A stretch of 64,000 nt of DNA from the NCBI RefSeq assembly GCF_000374185.1, contig NZ_KB910518.1, positions 4,946,530 to 5,010,529 on the forward strand, in the 5' to 3' direction. A program made the position numbers and the translations under genes. Source of the stretch: Paenibacillus sp. HW567. Lineage in GTDB: Bacteria; Bacillota; Bacilli; Paenibacillales; Paenibacillaceae. Below are positions 52,390-60,726 of this stretch, piece after piece (positions within the stretch are counted from its first letter, which is position 1; each line of letters starts with the position of its first letter). The notes under the pieces were generated by a model that saw nothing but the letters and a program-made list of their open reading frames with translations, was not told the origin of the DNA and did not search any database.

Positions 52390-54288
52390 CTAAATTTTTA
52401 CGGATGATGGCAATTTGACGATAACCTCTGTGCCTTCCCCTTTTTTACTCTGAAAATGAATCGAGCCGTTCATGGCTTCAATAATCCGGAAGGTAACCAT
52501 TAGCCCGAGGCCCGTTCCCTTGGTTTTGTTGGAATAATAGGGTTCGCCCAGCCGGGCCAATTCACTGACCTTCATGCCTTCTCCGTTATCCTGCACACTG
52601 ATTACAACATGCCCGCCCGATCTCCACGCGGCAATGGTAATCAGACCATTCTCCTGCAAGGATTCAATCGAATTTTTGATCAGATTTATAAAGGCCTGCT
52701 TGAATTTGGACGTGCTGCCCAGCACTTGAAGACCGCTCTGCAGCTTAAGCTCTATCGTTCCCCCCTGCAGGTTGGCCAGCGGCACCAGTATGCCGGAGAC
52801 ATGCTCCAGTTCCCGCGATACCTCAAAGTTATCCAGCGTATCCATCCCGGGTTTGGCAAAGGTCAGAAAGTCCGTAATGATTACGGAAGCTCTATCCAGC
52901 TCCTCCAGAGCCATGTGCAGATACTCTTTCTCCTTCTCGGCGGAGCGTTCTCCAAGAATCTGCAGGAAACCGCGGGTAACCTGAAGCGGATTGCGCACCT
53001 CATGGGCCACCGAAGCGGCAAGCTCGCTGATAATCTCCATTTTCTCCGAACGCTGCAAGTCATTATTGAATTTCTCCAGCTCCTGGGAATAATTCACAGC
53101 CTGTTCGTAGTTGCTTGCAAACCTTCTTCCCAGGATGACGATCAGCGAAAGAATGAACACCACCACGCCCCACTTCCAGCAGAAGAGATGGTATCTCTCA
53201 TTGGAGGCATAGTACAGAATCAGCTCGCTGAGCGACATTACCGCAAACACAACGAAGCCCACCGAGAAAATAAGCGCATCCCGGTTACCATTGAGAGCAG
53301 CATGAATAGCCACATACATCAGAAATAGAAACTGTATAATCATCATTACGCCGAGAATGTCCACAGTGGTGAACCGGTACACACTGTCCAGCCGAAAAGA
53401 CAGCACAGCATTCAATATTAGAAATCCCAGACAGAATAGCGAATAACCTAGCTGAAATTTACGCAGCCGGATGATCCAGCCGTGCTTGCCGGGTCCGAAA
53501 ATTTGCTCAAAATAAAATGTAAATGCCGGCAGCAGCGTAAATAGAGCCAGATCAAAGCAGATTTCGGTCAGCCGGCCCCCGTTGCCCATAATTAGCGGCA
53601 GAAACGGCGAGTAGGTGATCAGCAATACTCCGAAGGACAGAATCACCAGCACAAGCAAGAATCCGCCCTTGAAAAAATCCAGCCGAAGAAATACCAGACA
53701 GACCATGAGTGCCACTCCCATGAACAGAAGGGCTGCACCGATTACAATATCCACCAGATCCTGTTTTACGTAAAAAGCCAGCAGCTTGCCGTAGCTTCCC
53801 GCCGTGATGCTGCCCTCTACACCAAAGCCCTTATCGCCCCCGCTGCTCCACAGGTAGAGCTGGGACTTCCCCTCTTTACCGGACAGAGGGATCAGTGCCT
53901 TGCTTCCATTATAATTAATGATCTCCTGGGAATCATAGATAAGCTTGTTGTTCATATAAGCCTTGACGGTATTTCCGTATATTTTATTAATCAGCAGTGC
54001 TGAGTTCTCTTCCGCCGCCGGCAAAGTAAACCGCAGCCAGGCAGCCGTGACACCTGCCGGAGGCAGCGGTCTGGCAGCCCCCGAAGCAATCTTGACCCAC
54101 TCGTCATCCGGAACCCCCGCCGCCTCACTGGGACTATCAATGTTTCCATAGTCCCATTTCAGCTCCCACTCCGGTAAGGACTGCCCCGTCTTTCCTCCCC
54201 ATTGCACTGCAATACTTATAGGTACTATAGCAATCAGCAGCAGCAGCACGACAATTGCTGCCGCTGCCTTTGTTGATGAAAACTTCAT
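52390..54288 (-). CDS. 7TM sensor histidine kinase (7TMR-DISM-like), second of a tandem pair
   Basis: 632-aa paralogue of the kinase at 50367 with the same order: signal-like segment, external domain (about 35-170), seven helices, HisKA box (SVAHEVRNPLQVTRGFLQIL) and ATP-binding domain (NLIKNSIES, DNGEGMK, GTGLGLM). The kinase parts are nearly superimposable while the external domains differ more, as expected for receptors of different but related ligands or two halves of a heteromer. It is the upstream gene of the pair. GAGGTGTATA leads to the ATG; the longer frame was rejected. A candidate Spo0A box lies upstream. Confidence 0.92.
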   Translation of the reverse strand: MKFSSTKAAAAIVVLLLLIAIVPISIAVQWGGKTGQSLPEWELKWDYGNIDSPSEAAGVPDDEWVKIASGAARPLPPAGVTAAWLRFTLPAAEENSALLINKIYGNTVKAYMNNKLIYDSQEIINYNGSKALIPLSGKEGKSQLYLWSSGGDKGFGVEGSITAGSYGKLLAFYVKQDLVDIVIGAALLFMGVALMVCLVFLRLDFFKGGFLLVLVILSFGVLLITYSPFLPLIMGNGGRLTEICFDLALFTLLPAFTFYFEQIFGPGKHGWIIRLRKFQLGYSLFCLGFLILNAVLSFRLDSVYRFTTVDILGVMMIIQFLFLMYVAIHAALNGNRDALIFSVGFVVFAVMSLSELILYYASNERYHLFCWKWGVVVFILSLIVILGRRFASNYEQAVNYSQELEKFNNDLQRSEKMEIISELAASVAHEVRNPLQVTRGFLQILGERSAEKEKEYLHMALEELDRASVIITDFLTFAKPGMDTLDNFEVSRELEHVSGILVPLANLQGGTIELKLQSGLQVLGSTSKFKQAFINLIKNSIESLQENGLITIAAWRSGGHVVISVQDNGEGMKVSELARLGEPYYSNKTKGTGLGLMVTFRIIEAMNGSIHFQSKKGEGTEVIVKLPSSVKI

Positions 54289-54342
54289 TATACACCTCAG
54301 TGAATCATTAGTTGGATTTATATAGTTCTTATGATACCTGTT

Positions 54343-54349
54343 TTCGACA
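54343..54349 (-). promoter_or_regulatory. Candidate Spo0A box upstream of the kinase pair
   Basis: Minus-strand TGTCGAA, the exact 0A-box core, lies 55 bp before the ATG at 54288, next to a possible -35. A 7-bp match alone is weak evidence, but the kinases look like sporulation-type kinases. Confidence 0.3.
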
Positions 54350-54523
54350 ACCTTCGCACCATCCCTGCCTGACCCTGCAAAAAAACCGCGAAGCAAGAAG
54401 AACCGTCTACACCGTCCTTTATAGCGTCAACACCGCTTTTTGGGCCTGACGGTTAATGAGGCGGAATAATGAATATATTAAGATCAGTCCTGCTATTCAT
54501 CATGCAAAAGGAGTTGAACGGCG

Positions 54524-55003
54524 ATGGGTAATGAGTTCAATAAAACTGAAGCCGACTTTGAATATGAGCGCTACACAAAGATGGGTGGAGTCCATGAAGC
54601 TCCTATTGATCTGGACGGGGTAGTGGATGATGGCTCCGATCCGGCTTTGGTAGGCGATCATATACTTGCTGCCGACATTGGCCTGAATGCGCCTGAACCT
54701 GTGCCGGAGCTGCGGGCGGACCGTAATGTGAGATTGACCTCTCCCCCTCCGCCGGGGCGGGATGAGCTGCTGGAATCTGATGCGCTTTTTGCCGCCGGTG
54801 CGGCGGGGCTGACCGGCAGCGCGTTTAGCTATGCCGAAGGGGAGGAATCTCCAGCGGAGGCTGGAGAAGAGGAGCCTCCGCTGGAGGATATTCCCGATGC
54901 AGACGAGCTTCAGCCGGGAACATCTGCCGATCCGGCGGCTCCTCCGGTGGATGGCATGCCGGGAATTGACATTCTGAACGGCTCAACCGGAGAGGAAGAT
55001 TAG
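54524..55003 (+). CDS. Acidic, Pro-rich 159-aa protein, unknown
   Basis: I do not recognise this protein. It starts MGNEFNKTEADFEYERYTKMGG, is strongly acidic, and has a Pro/Glu/Ala-rich second half (ESPAEAGEEEPPLEDIPDADELQPGTS), probably unstructured. No signal peptide, membrane segment or Cys. AAAGGAG is 10 nt before the ATG. It lies alone between the divergent kinase pair and the fluoride riboswitch. It could be a small spore- or stress-related protein, but nothing in the sequence shows it. Confidence 0.6.
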   Translation: MGNEFNKTEADFEYERYTKMGGVHEAPIDLDGVVDDGSDPALVGDHILAADIGLNAPEPVPELRADRNVRLTSPPPPGRDELLESDALFAAGAAGLTGSAFSYAEGEESPAEAGEEEPPLEDIPDADELQPGTSADPAAPPVDGMPGIDILNGSTGEED

Positions 55004-55020
55004 TTTTGTTATTTTTCGCA

Positions 55021-55049
55021 TTGACTTTTTAACGCCGCATCCTTAATAT
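55021..55049 (+). promoter_or_regulatory. Promoter of the fluoride-riboswitch transcript
   Basis: TTGACT (55021-55026) and TAATAT (55044-55049) with an exact 17-bp spacer, a near-consensus housekeeping promoter, directly before the riboswitch. Confidence 0.8.
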
Positions 55050-55063
55050 TGGGTGTAATTCAA

Positions 55064-55121
55064 TACGGCGATGGAGTTCGCCATAACCGTCCCTTAGAGA
55101 CTAATGACTCCTACCAGTGGG
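55064..55121 (+). promoter_or_regulatory. Fluoride riboswitch (crcB motif)
   Basis: GGCGATGGAGTTCGCC, the AACCG segment and the conserved TAATGACTCCTAC match the crcB-motif aptamer. The conserved 3' part (GACTCCTAC) is also the left arm of the following terminator hairpin, so ligand binding would prevent termination. The gene behind it is a CLC of the fluoride-exporting type, the usual partner. Confidence 0.93.
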
Positions 55122-55146
55122 CATTTTGCTGGTAGGAGTCTGTTTT
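55106..55146 (+). terminator. Expression-platform terminator of the fluoride riboswitch
   Basis: Perfect 12-bp stem GACTCCTACCAG (55106-55117) with CTGGTAGGAGTC (55129-55140), then TGTTTTATTAT. It overlaps the aptamer's conserved 3' end. Confidence 0.88.
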
Positions 55147-55183
55147 ATTATGGGGAGATCAAGTGTAATCGGGGGCTAAAAGA

Positions 55184-56512
55184 ATGAAAGCTATGTATGC
55201 GCACTGGCAGAAATGGGTCGAAAGGAGAAGTGATCTGGCGCTTTGGAGCACCTTTATCAAATGGATTGTGCTGGGCAGCGTTGTGGGTGTTCTGTCGGGA
55301 ACGGCCTCGGCTTTTTTCCTAAAAAGTCTTGATAAAGTTACGGAGCTTCGTATGAATCATGCCTGGCTGCTGTTCCTGCTTCCGCTGGGCGGAGCACTCG
55401 TGAGTTATCTGTACATGCGTTACGGCAAAAACAGCTCCAAGGGAAACAACCTGATTCTCGAACAAATCGGGGATGGCAATGAGACGATTCCGCTGCGGAT
55501 GGCGCCGCTCGTGCTGTTCGGAACTCTCGTTACCCATTTATTCGGCGGCTCGGCGGGGCGGGAAGGTACGGCGGTGCAGATGGGCGGCAGCCTGGCCGAA
55601 GGTTTCGGCAAGCTGATCCGCATCAACCCGCTCGACCGTAAAATTCTGCTCATGTGCGGTATCAGCGGCGGCTTCGGCTCCATCTTCGGAACCCCTTTGG
55701 CCGGAACGATATTTGGCCTGGAGGTCATTGCGATTGGCCTGATCAGCCATAAAGCGCTGCTTCCCTGCTTTACAGCCAGCTTTGTCGGCGATATAGTCGC
55801 TACCCGCGTGTGGGGCGTGAAGCATATCCATTATCATGTTGATGTTTTTCCTGCACTCGGAGCCACCGTCCTGCTTAAGGTGATCCTTGCCTCCATACTG
55901 TTCGGGCTTGCCAGCATCCTGTTCAGTGAGCTTACCCATTATCTGAAAAGAACCTTCACAGCACTTGTGACAAATCCCATGCTCAAAAGCGCGCTCGGCG
56001 GCTGCATTATAATAGCCTTGGTCTATATTGTCGGCTCCAGAGATTACCTGGGCCTGGGCATTCCTTTGATTCAGGATTCCTTCACGACAGACGTTGCGCC
56101 CTTCGCCTTCTTATGGAAGCTTATCTTCACCTCGTTCACCTTGGGAACCGGGTTTCAGGGAGGAGAAGTAACCCCCTTATTTGCTATAGGAGCTACTATG
56201 GGCAACAGTCTGGCCGGCATTCTTCATCTATATGCGCCCTTTCTGGCTTCACTTGGATTTATCGCCGTCTTCTGCGGAGCCACTAACACACCTATCGCCT
56301 GCTTCATTATGGGCATTGAGCTGTTCGGCTCCGGCGGAGCGGTCTATATGTTCATTGCCTGCCTGGTCAGCTTCCTGTTCTCGGGGCACACAGGCATCTA
56401 TACGTCCCAGCAGATCGGGATATCCAAGAGCCAGTGGATTCATATCCCTGAAGGCACAACACTTGCTACCGTCAAGCAGCGGCGTAAAAGCAAACCGGAG
56501 GCGGACCGCTAA
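55184..56512 (+). CDS. CLC-type channel, likely fluoride/proton antiporter (CLC-F)
   Basis: 442-aa membrane protein with CLC architecture (about 10-12 helices). Conserved helix motifs are GSAGREGTAVQMGGSLAEG (the GxxGREGP-like motif with Thr instead of Pro) and GNNLILEQIG, where CLC-Cl proteins have GSGIP; both changes are typical of CLC-F. FSFEVI-like region reads GTIFGLEVIAIG. It would expel fluoride. Control by the fluoride riboswitch supports this strongly. ATG follows a GGGGGCT site; a second in-frame Met lies at residue 4. Confidence 0.9.
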   Translation: MKAMYAHWQKWVERRSDLALWSTFIKWIVLGSVVGVLSGTASAFFLKSLDKVTELRMNHAWLLFLLPLGGALVSYLYMRYGKNSSKGNNLILEQIGDGNETIPLRMAPLVLFGTLVTHLFGGSAGREGTAVQMGGSLAEGFGKLIRINPLDRKILLMCGISGGFGSIFGTPLAGTIFGLEVIAIGLISHKALLPCFTASFVGDIVATRVWGVKHIHYHVDVFPALGATVLLKVILASILFGLASILFSELTHYLKRTFTALVTNPMLKSALGGCIIIALVYIVGSRDYLGLGIPLIQDSFTTDVAPFAFLWKLIFTSFTLGTGFQGGEVTPLFAIGATMGNSLAGILHLYAPFLASLGFIAVFCGATNTPIACFIMGIELFGSGGAVYMFIACLVSFLFSGHTGIYTSQQIGISKSQWIHIPEGTTLATVKQRRKSKPEADR

Positions 56513-56525
56513 ACGCTCTGGAGCA

Positions 56526-57764
56526 CTATTCTTCCAATATTGCCGTTTGTCCGGAGGTGTGTCCCGAGGCGTGGGCCGCTTCGACCTTCGCCTCCAGTTT
56601 CCCGGTTTTCACAAGCACTGCTGCCATAAGCAGCATCCACCCGTTAATGACGAATACCCAGCGGATCGGAAGAAATGCGCCGAGCATACCGCCAATGATC
56701 GGTCCGGCCATCGTTGCAAGCTGGGTTGCCGCCTGATTCAGACCAAACGCCCGCCCACGAAAGCTTGGATCAATCACTTGGACAATCATAGCATTTACAG
56801 AAGGCAGCACACCGGCATAGAACAAGCCGTAAGCAAAACGCAGGATAGCAAATTCTACATAACCGGAGACAAAAAACTGCAGGATGTTCCCGATGCCCCC
56901 ACCAATCAGGCCGATGAAAAGAACGATTCCAAAGCCTTTACGGCTGCCGATTCTCCCCCACTGCGGGGCCATAATAACCGTGGCTATCCCTACGGCGGAG
57001 AACACAATACCTGAGCTAAGTGAAGCGCTGTTCCGCGAAATCCCCATATCCAGCAAATAGATAGGCAGCAGCGGCTCCAGAATCATTACGGAAAACGTAG
57101 CCAGGCCCGCAAGCAGCAGGAGTGTAATGAAGGCACGGTTACTCCTGGCCTCCCGGATATCATCACTGACATGCGATCTCGGGGCCGAGCGGTCATAATT
57201 CTCCTCCTTGGCGAAAAAGGTGGCAATCAGCGCCGACACCAGCACGATCCCCGCCGAGAACAGAAACGCGCTGCGGTTGCTGGAATAATAGCTGACTACA
57301 CCGCCAATCAGCGGGCCGAGGATGCTCCCCGTAGCCCCGGCTGTGGACATGATGCTTAGCGCATAGCCTGTCTTGTCCTCTGGAGTGTTGGTAGCGACCA
57401 TTGCGATTGCCGCCGGAACAAACCCGGCCAAGAGGCCCTGAAAAATACGCACAACAATAAATACATACGGATCATGCACAAAGTAATTGATCAGATAGAG
57501 CGCCGCCAGGCTGAATCCCGAACGGATCAGCATGGGCTTGCGCCCGTATTTATCGGCAAGTGACCCCCAGTAAGGAGAAATCAGCGCACTGGCCAGAAAG
57601 GTGATGCCGAAGCTGACGCCTGACCAGATTTCCAGATGATTGGTAACGCCTAGCTGGTCACTTAAAAAAATCGAGAGGAACGGTATCGAGATCGAATACG
57701 CGGTGCTGCAAAAAAACACGCCTACCCAAAGCACGATCAGGTTCCGCTTCCATGAAAAGCGCAT
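56526..57764 (-). CDS. MFS drug-exporter-like transporter
   Basis: 412-aa membrane protein with about 12 helices, resembling the MdtG/TetA-like multidrug exporters: the motif A region LADKYGRKPMLIRSG is clear and helix 5 carries the antiporter motif C (GATGSILGPLIGG). The ATG at 57764 follows AGGAG; the GTG start 9 nt earlier is too close to it. It converges with the CLC gene and diverges from the cyclophilin gene. Substrates are unknown. Confidence 0.88.
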   Translation of the reverse strand: MRFSWKRNLIVLWVGVFFCSTAYSISIPFLSIFLSDQLGVTNHLEIWSGVSFGITFLASALISPYWGSLADKYGRKPMLIRSGFSLAALYLINYFVHDPYVFIVVRIFQGLLAGFVPAAIAMVATNTPEDKTGYALSIMSTAGATGSILGPLIGGVVSYYSSNRSAFLFSAGIVLVSALIATFFAKEENYDRSAPRSHVSDDIREARSNRAFITLLLLAGLATFSVMILEPLLPIYLLDMGISRNSASLSSGIVFSAVGIATVIMAPQWGRIGSRKGFGIVLFIGLIGGGIGNILQFFVSGYVEFAILRFAYGLFYAGVLPSVNAMIVQVIDPSFRGRAFGLNQAATQLATMAGPIIGGMLGAFLPIRWVFVINGWMLLMAAVLVKTGKLEAKVEAAHASGHTSGQTAILEE

Positions 57765-57880
57765 ACTGCACACTCCTGTCTGTTTATTCTTGGAAGTACC
57801 TACTCATTCTACCCCGCTTTAGGGAATGTGCCAATCCCGGGCGGCCCTCTATATTTTGCAAGGGACGGGAGAAAGGTTGT

Positions 57881-58672
57881 ATGATGATGGATGTGGACAA
57901 CCGATATTCAAAGATTAAAGGAGCGATTGAGAACGTGAAGCGTACAAGAAGAACCCCGGTCATCCTGCTGGTGATGATGACACTCCTGCTGGTCATTGCC
58001 GCAGGCTGCGGCAACAAGCCGGGAAGTAACAATGCAGCGGCAGGTAACGGAAGCAGCAGTGCGGCGGGCAATACCGCACCAGCCAATGAAGCCAGCCCGG
58101 CCCCGCAGGAGAGCGCTGCAGCAGCCACTGAAGGCGTGCCTTCAGCGACAGCCAGCCATCCGGTTGTTACGATAGAAATGGACAACGGCGGCATTATCAA
58201 GGCCGAGCTGTACCCTGAGGTCGCTCCCAACACCGTGAACAACTTCATTTCCCTGATCCAAAAGGGCTTCTATGACGGAACGATTTTCCATCGTGTTATT
58301 CCTGACTTCATGATTCAGGGCGGTGATCCTGACGGAACAGGCACAGGCGGACCGGGCTACAGCATCGCCGGTGAATTCACCGCGAACGGCTTCACCAACA
58401 ACCTGCTGCATACCCAGGGCGTGCTGTCTATGGCCAGATCCGAGGATATGAATTCCGCCGGCTCACAGTTCTTCATTATGGCCGCCGCTTATCCTAGCCT
58501 GGACGGACAATATGCCGCATTCGGCAAGGTTACCGAAGGACAGGATGTGGTGGACACCATCGTCAACCTGCCGCGCGACAGCTCGGACCGGCCGGATCAG
58601 CCGCCGGTTATGAAAAAGGTTACCGTAGATACGCTTGGCGTTACTTACCCGGAACCGACAAAGGTGCAGTAA
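57881..58672 (+). CDS. Lipoprotein cyclophilin-type peptidyl-prolyl isomerase
   Basis: 263 aa. A hydrophobic signal (about 27-43) ends in the lipobox IAAGC, followed by a Gly/Asn/Ser/Ala-rich linker to about residue 85, and a cyclophilin domain with LYPEVAPNTVNNFISL, FYDGTIFHRVIPDFMIQGGDP and SQFFIM/AAFGKV. The ATG at 57881 follows GAAAGG; a GTG at 57935 (with AAAGGAG 11 nt upstream) would give a shorter, more typical signal peptide and may be the real start. It probably aids folding of secreted proteins. Confidence 0.88.
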   Translation: MMMDVDNRYSKIKGAIENVKRTRRTPVILLVMMTLLLVIAAGCGNKPGSNNAAAGNGSSSAAGNTAPANEASPAPQESAAAATEGVPSATASHPVVTIEMDNGGIIKAELYPEVAPNTVNNFISLIQKGFYDGTIFHRVIPDFMIQGGDPDGTGTGGPGYSIAGEFTANGFTNNLLHTQGVLSMARSEDMNSAGSQFFIMAAAYPSLDGQYAAFGKVTEGQDVVDTIVNLPRDSSDRPDQPPVMKKVTVDTLGVTYPEPTKVQ

Positions 58673-58710
58673 CCGGTCGGGCTTGGCATTTGTTGATACA
58701 GAACAATATT

Positions 58711-58746
58711 AAGAGCCGTTTTCCCCTTGCCGGGAAACGGCTCTTT
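58711..58746 (+). terminator. Terminator of the cyclophilin gene
   Basis: AAGAGCCGTTTTCCC (58711-58725) pairs with GGGAAACGGCTCTTT (58732-58746), with T-rich sequence after it. Confidence 0.8.
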
Positions 58747-58818
58747 GCTGATTTAAGCCCGCTGTCCAGAGGAAATTACACCCCTACCTCTGTTCACTTC
58801 TTCTACTAATCTGTAGTA

Positions 58819-58847
58819 TTGACCATTGGAATATTATAGAATATTAT
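58819..58847 (+). promoter_or_regulatory. Promoter of the Alo-like receptor gene, with candidate operator
   Basis: TTGACC (58819-58824), a 17-bp spacer and TATTAT (58842-58847). Within it lies GGAATATTATAGAATATT (58828-58845), an 18-bp motif matching 15 of 18 positions with GGTATATAATAGAATATG at 60804-60821 before the secreted-protein gene. The core ATATWATAGAATAT is nearly palindromic, so it may be the receptor's own operator. Confidence 0.55.
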
Positions 58848-58900
58848 TACATCTATACAACAAAATTATAATTCTTGGAATATAGTTAGGTGGTGTCTAC

Positions 58901-60301
58901 ATGGTCCCTACTACAGCCACGATTCGCGATACACTAGCGTTGTATCTATCCCAGCAGGGGATGTCCATTCATCAATTTTCCATACAGGCGGGTATTAATT
59001 CAGGAACGCTCAGCCGGATACTTAAGGGTCAGCAGCCGATCGCCATGAATCATCTGGAGCGGATAACCAAGGGGATGGGTCTGCCGGAGGACCATTTCTA
59101 CAGCCTATACGTGGACGAATGCTTCTATTATTCGGCACCGACCTGGCGGCGTTTGCGGCCTTTTCTTGTACGTTCAGCCGAGCTGGGCCGTCTCGATTGC
59201 GTAGAACAGGTCGTGCAGAATCTGCTTGAGAATCTGACCTATGCTCCCATGCTGTTCGAAGTAGCTGAAGGATTGTTTCAGGAGGGGCTGTGGAAGGCTG
59301 CGGAGCTATTATATAAGAACGTGAGCGCCAGTGAGAAATATCAGAATTCCGAACGTCTGGCGGTGTGTCAGTTCCGTTTGTTTCGGATTGCCCTTGGCGA
59401 CGACCAAGCCCAGAACTTGCAAGCAGCGCACATCTTTGAATGTTACCTGGACCGGCTCGATGAAGCGGATCAGTTGGATGGTTTGAAACATTTGGGTCAT
59501 GTCTATGGTTCAATGCATCGGTGGCATAAGGTGGATGAACTAGCGAAGGAGATGCTGCGATTAGCAACTCTTCGCTATAATCTCCAGCGTCAGTCGGACC
59601 GTAGAGAGAATAACGAGAAAACTCCCGAGAAACCCCTTTACTTCTATATTCTGTACGCACAGCTTATCCGTTCAACTGTGTGCGAGGAATTCGGAGATTA
59701 CAAATCGGCATTAGATTGGGTATCCCTCTATATGGATGGAGGCTGGATACAGGAAGATAATGTTGAAGTGAAGCGAACTGTAGCTCAGTTTCAGGAGTGG
59801 GGCACCGCGAACAGCCTGCTCTATCGAGTCTTGGCAGGACAGCATGAGGCGCTCTCTGAATATGTTGAATATATCTCCCTCCGAACAGACGAGATATTTA
59901 TAGGTTTATACAATATTATCTTATCGGCTAACCGCTATGATTGGAATGTTGATTACATTCTGGAGCGGTTTGCTGCCTATATCCCTTATAGAACAAACCT
60001 TGCAGAGTTTGGTATTCTTCATAACCAACAAGTCATAGCCAGCCAATATGCCAGATTTCTCGCTGAATTGGCATCCTATTATTTACATAACAAGCGTGAA
60101 GAAGGCATTACCTTCATCCTGCAAAGTTTGGAATCATCTGCTAGAATTAATAGCGAAAGCACTATCATCAAATGTGTCGATCTGTTTGAACAGCATCGGT
60201 ATCTTGCAGATGAAGAAGAGAAAGAACAATACAAACTTCTGATTAGAGAGGTGCAGGACTCACATGAAAAGAAAGTTCATTATTCTTCTAGCTTCCTTTA
60301 G
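58901..60301 (+). CDS. RRNPP-type HTH/TPR peptide receptor, Alo-like
   Basis: 466-aa cytosolic protein. Residues 6-70 are an XRE-type helix-turn-helix (SIHQFSIQAGINSGTLSRILKGQQPI); the remaining 390 residues are helical in a TPR-like pattern, as in quorum-sensing receptors of the Rap/PlcR/Aim class and the Alo receptors of Paenibacillus. Its 3' end overlaps the start of a 47-aa secreted peptide in another frame, the usual receptor-pheromone coupling. AGGTGG is 8 nt before the ATG. Gene and flanks are more AT-rich than the rest of the window. Confidence 0.85.
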   Translation: MVPTTATIRDTLALYLSQQGMSIHQFSIQAGINSGTLSRILKGQQPIAMNHLERITKGMGLPEDHFYSLYVDECFYYSAPTWRRLRPFLVRSAELGRLDCVEQVVQNLLENLTYAPMLFEVAEGLFQEGLWKAAELLYKNVSASEKYQNSERLAVCQFRLFRIALGDDQAQNLQAAHIFECYLDRLDEADQLDGLKHLGHVYGSMHRWHKVDELAKEMLRLATLRYNLQRQSDRRENNEKTPEKPLYFYILYAQLIRSTVCEEFGDYKSALDWVSLYMDGGWIQEDNVEVKRTVAQFQEWGTANSLLYRVLAGQHEALSEYVEYISLRTDEIFIGLYNIILSANRYDWNVDYILERFAAYIPYRTNLAEFGILHNQQVIASQYARFLAELASYYLHNKREEGITFILQSLESSARINSESTIIKCVDLFEQHRYLADEEEKEQYKLLIREVQDSHEKKVHYSSSFL

Positions 60302-60407
60302 TCTGGCTATTGCAATTATTATACCTGTAGGTACTATTGACTCCGTAGTAAATAGTAGTACTCAAATGTTGGTTCAAACCATGGGGCACGGTTATGGTGA
60401 TGGTTGA
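60264..60407 (+). CDS. 47-aa secreted signalling pro-peptide (Alo/Phr-like)
   Basis: Starts inside the receptor gene, 38 bp before its stop and in another frame, with AGAGGTG upstream. MKRKFIILLASFSLAIAIII is a clear signal peptide; the tail is PVGTIDSVVNSSTQMLVQTMGHGYGDG. The mature pheromone is probably cut from the last residues (GHGYGDG or a part), and re-imported to bind the receptor. As far as I recall, a published Alo pheromone also has an H-G-x-G core. A strong terminator follows. Confidence 0.75.
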   Translation: MKRKFIILLASFSLAIAIIIPVGTIDSVVNSSTQMLVQTMGHGYGDG

Positions 60408-60483
60408 AGCTTACCGTGCAGTAATGATTTGATTTCAAGTGATTCTATTGCCCTTCGTTTTTACCGAAGTCCGCAGACCAACC

Positions 60484-60518
60484 AACGTTCCCGGTATATC
60501 GGGAGCGTTTTTCTTTTT
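60484..60518 (+). terminator. Terminator of the receptor/pro-peptide unit
   Basis: AACGTTCCCG (60484-60493) pairs with CGGGAGCGTT (60500-60509, one G-U), followed by TTTCTTTTT. Confidence 0.85.
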
Positions 60519-60633
60519 CATGCAGCCTTCGCCCTCTAAATAATAGTTGTTCCTCAACCAAAATGCCAAACAAGGTAGTAAAGACTCCTTTGTCTACTCG
60601 ATGTATTCAAATTTTTTCTCTTTATTTTTGTTG

Positions 60634-60711
60634 TAACCCATTCAGCGATTGTTATCCTTTCTGGAGTGAAGAACCAAAGGATAACAATACCGTCGCCAGA
60701 TTGGGTTATTT
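60634..60711. repeat. Long imperfect inverted repeat
   Basis: Perfect inner arms ATTGTTATCCTTT (60648-60660) and AAAGGATAACAAT (60676-60688), extended outward by TAACCCA/TGGGTTA pairing with a 5-nt insert on the right arm. No T-run, so not a plain terminator. It may be a decayed mobile fragment. Confidence 0.5.
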
Positions 60712-60726
60712 TCCATGTTAGAATTT

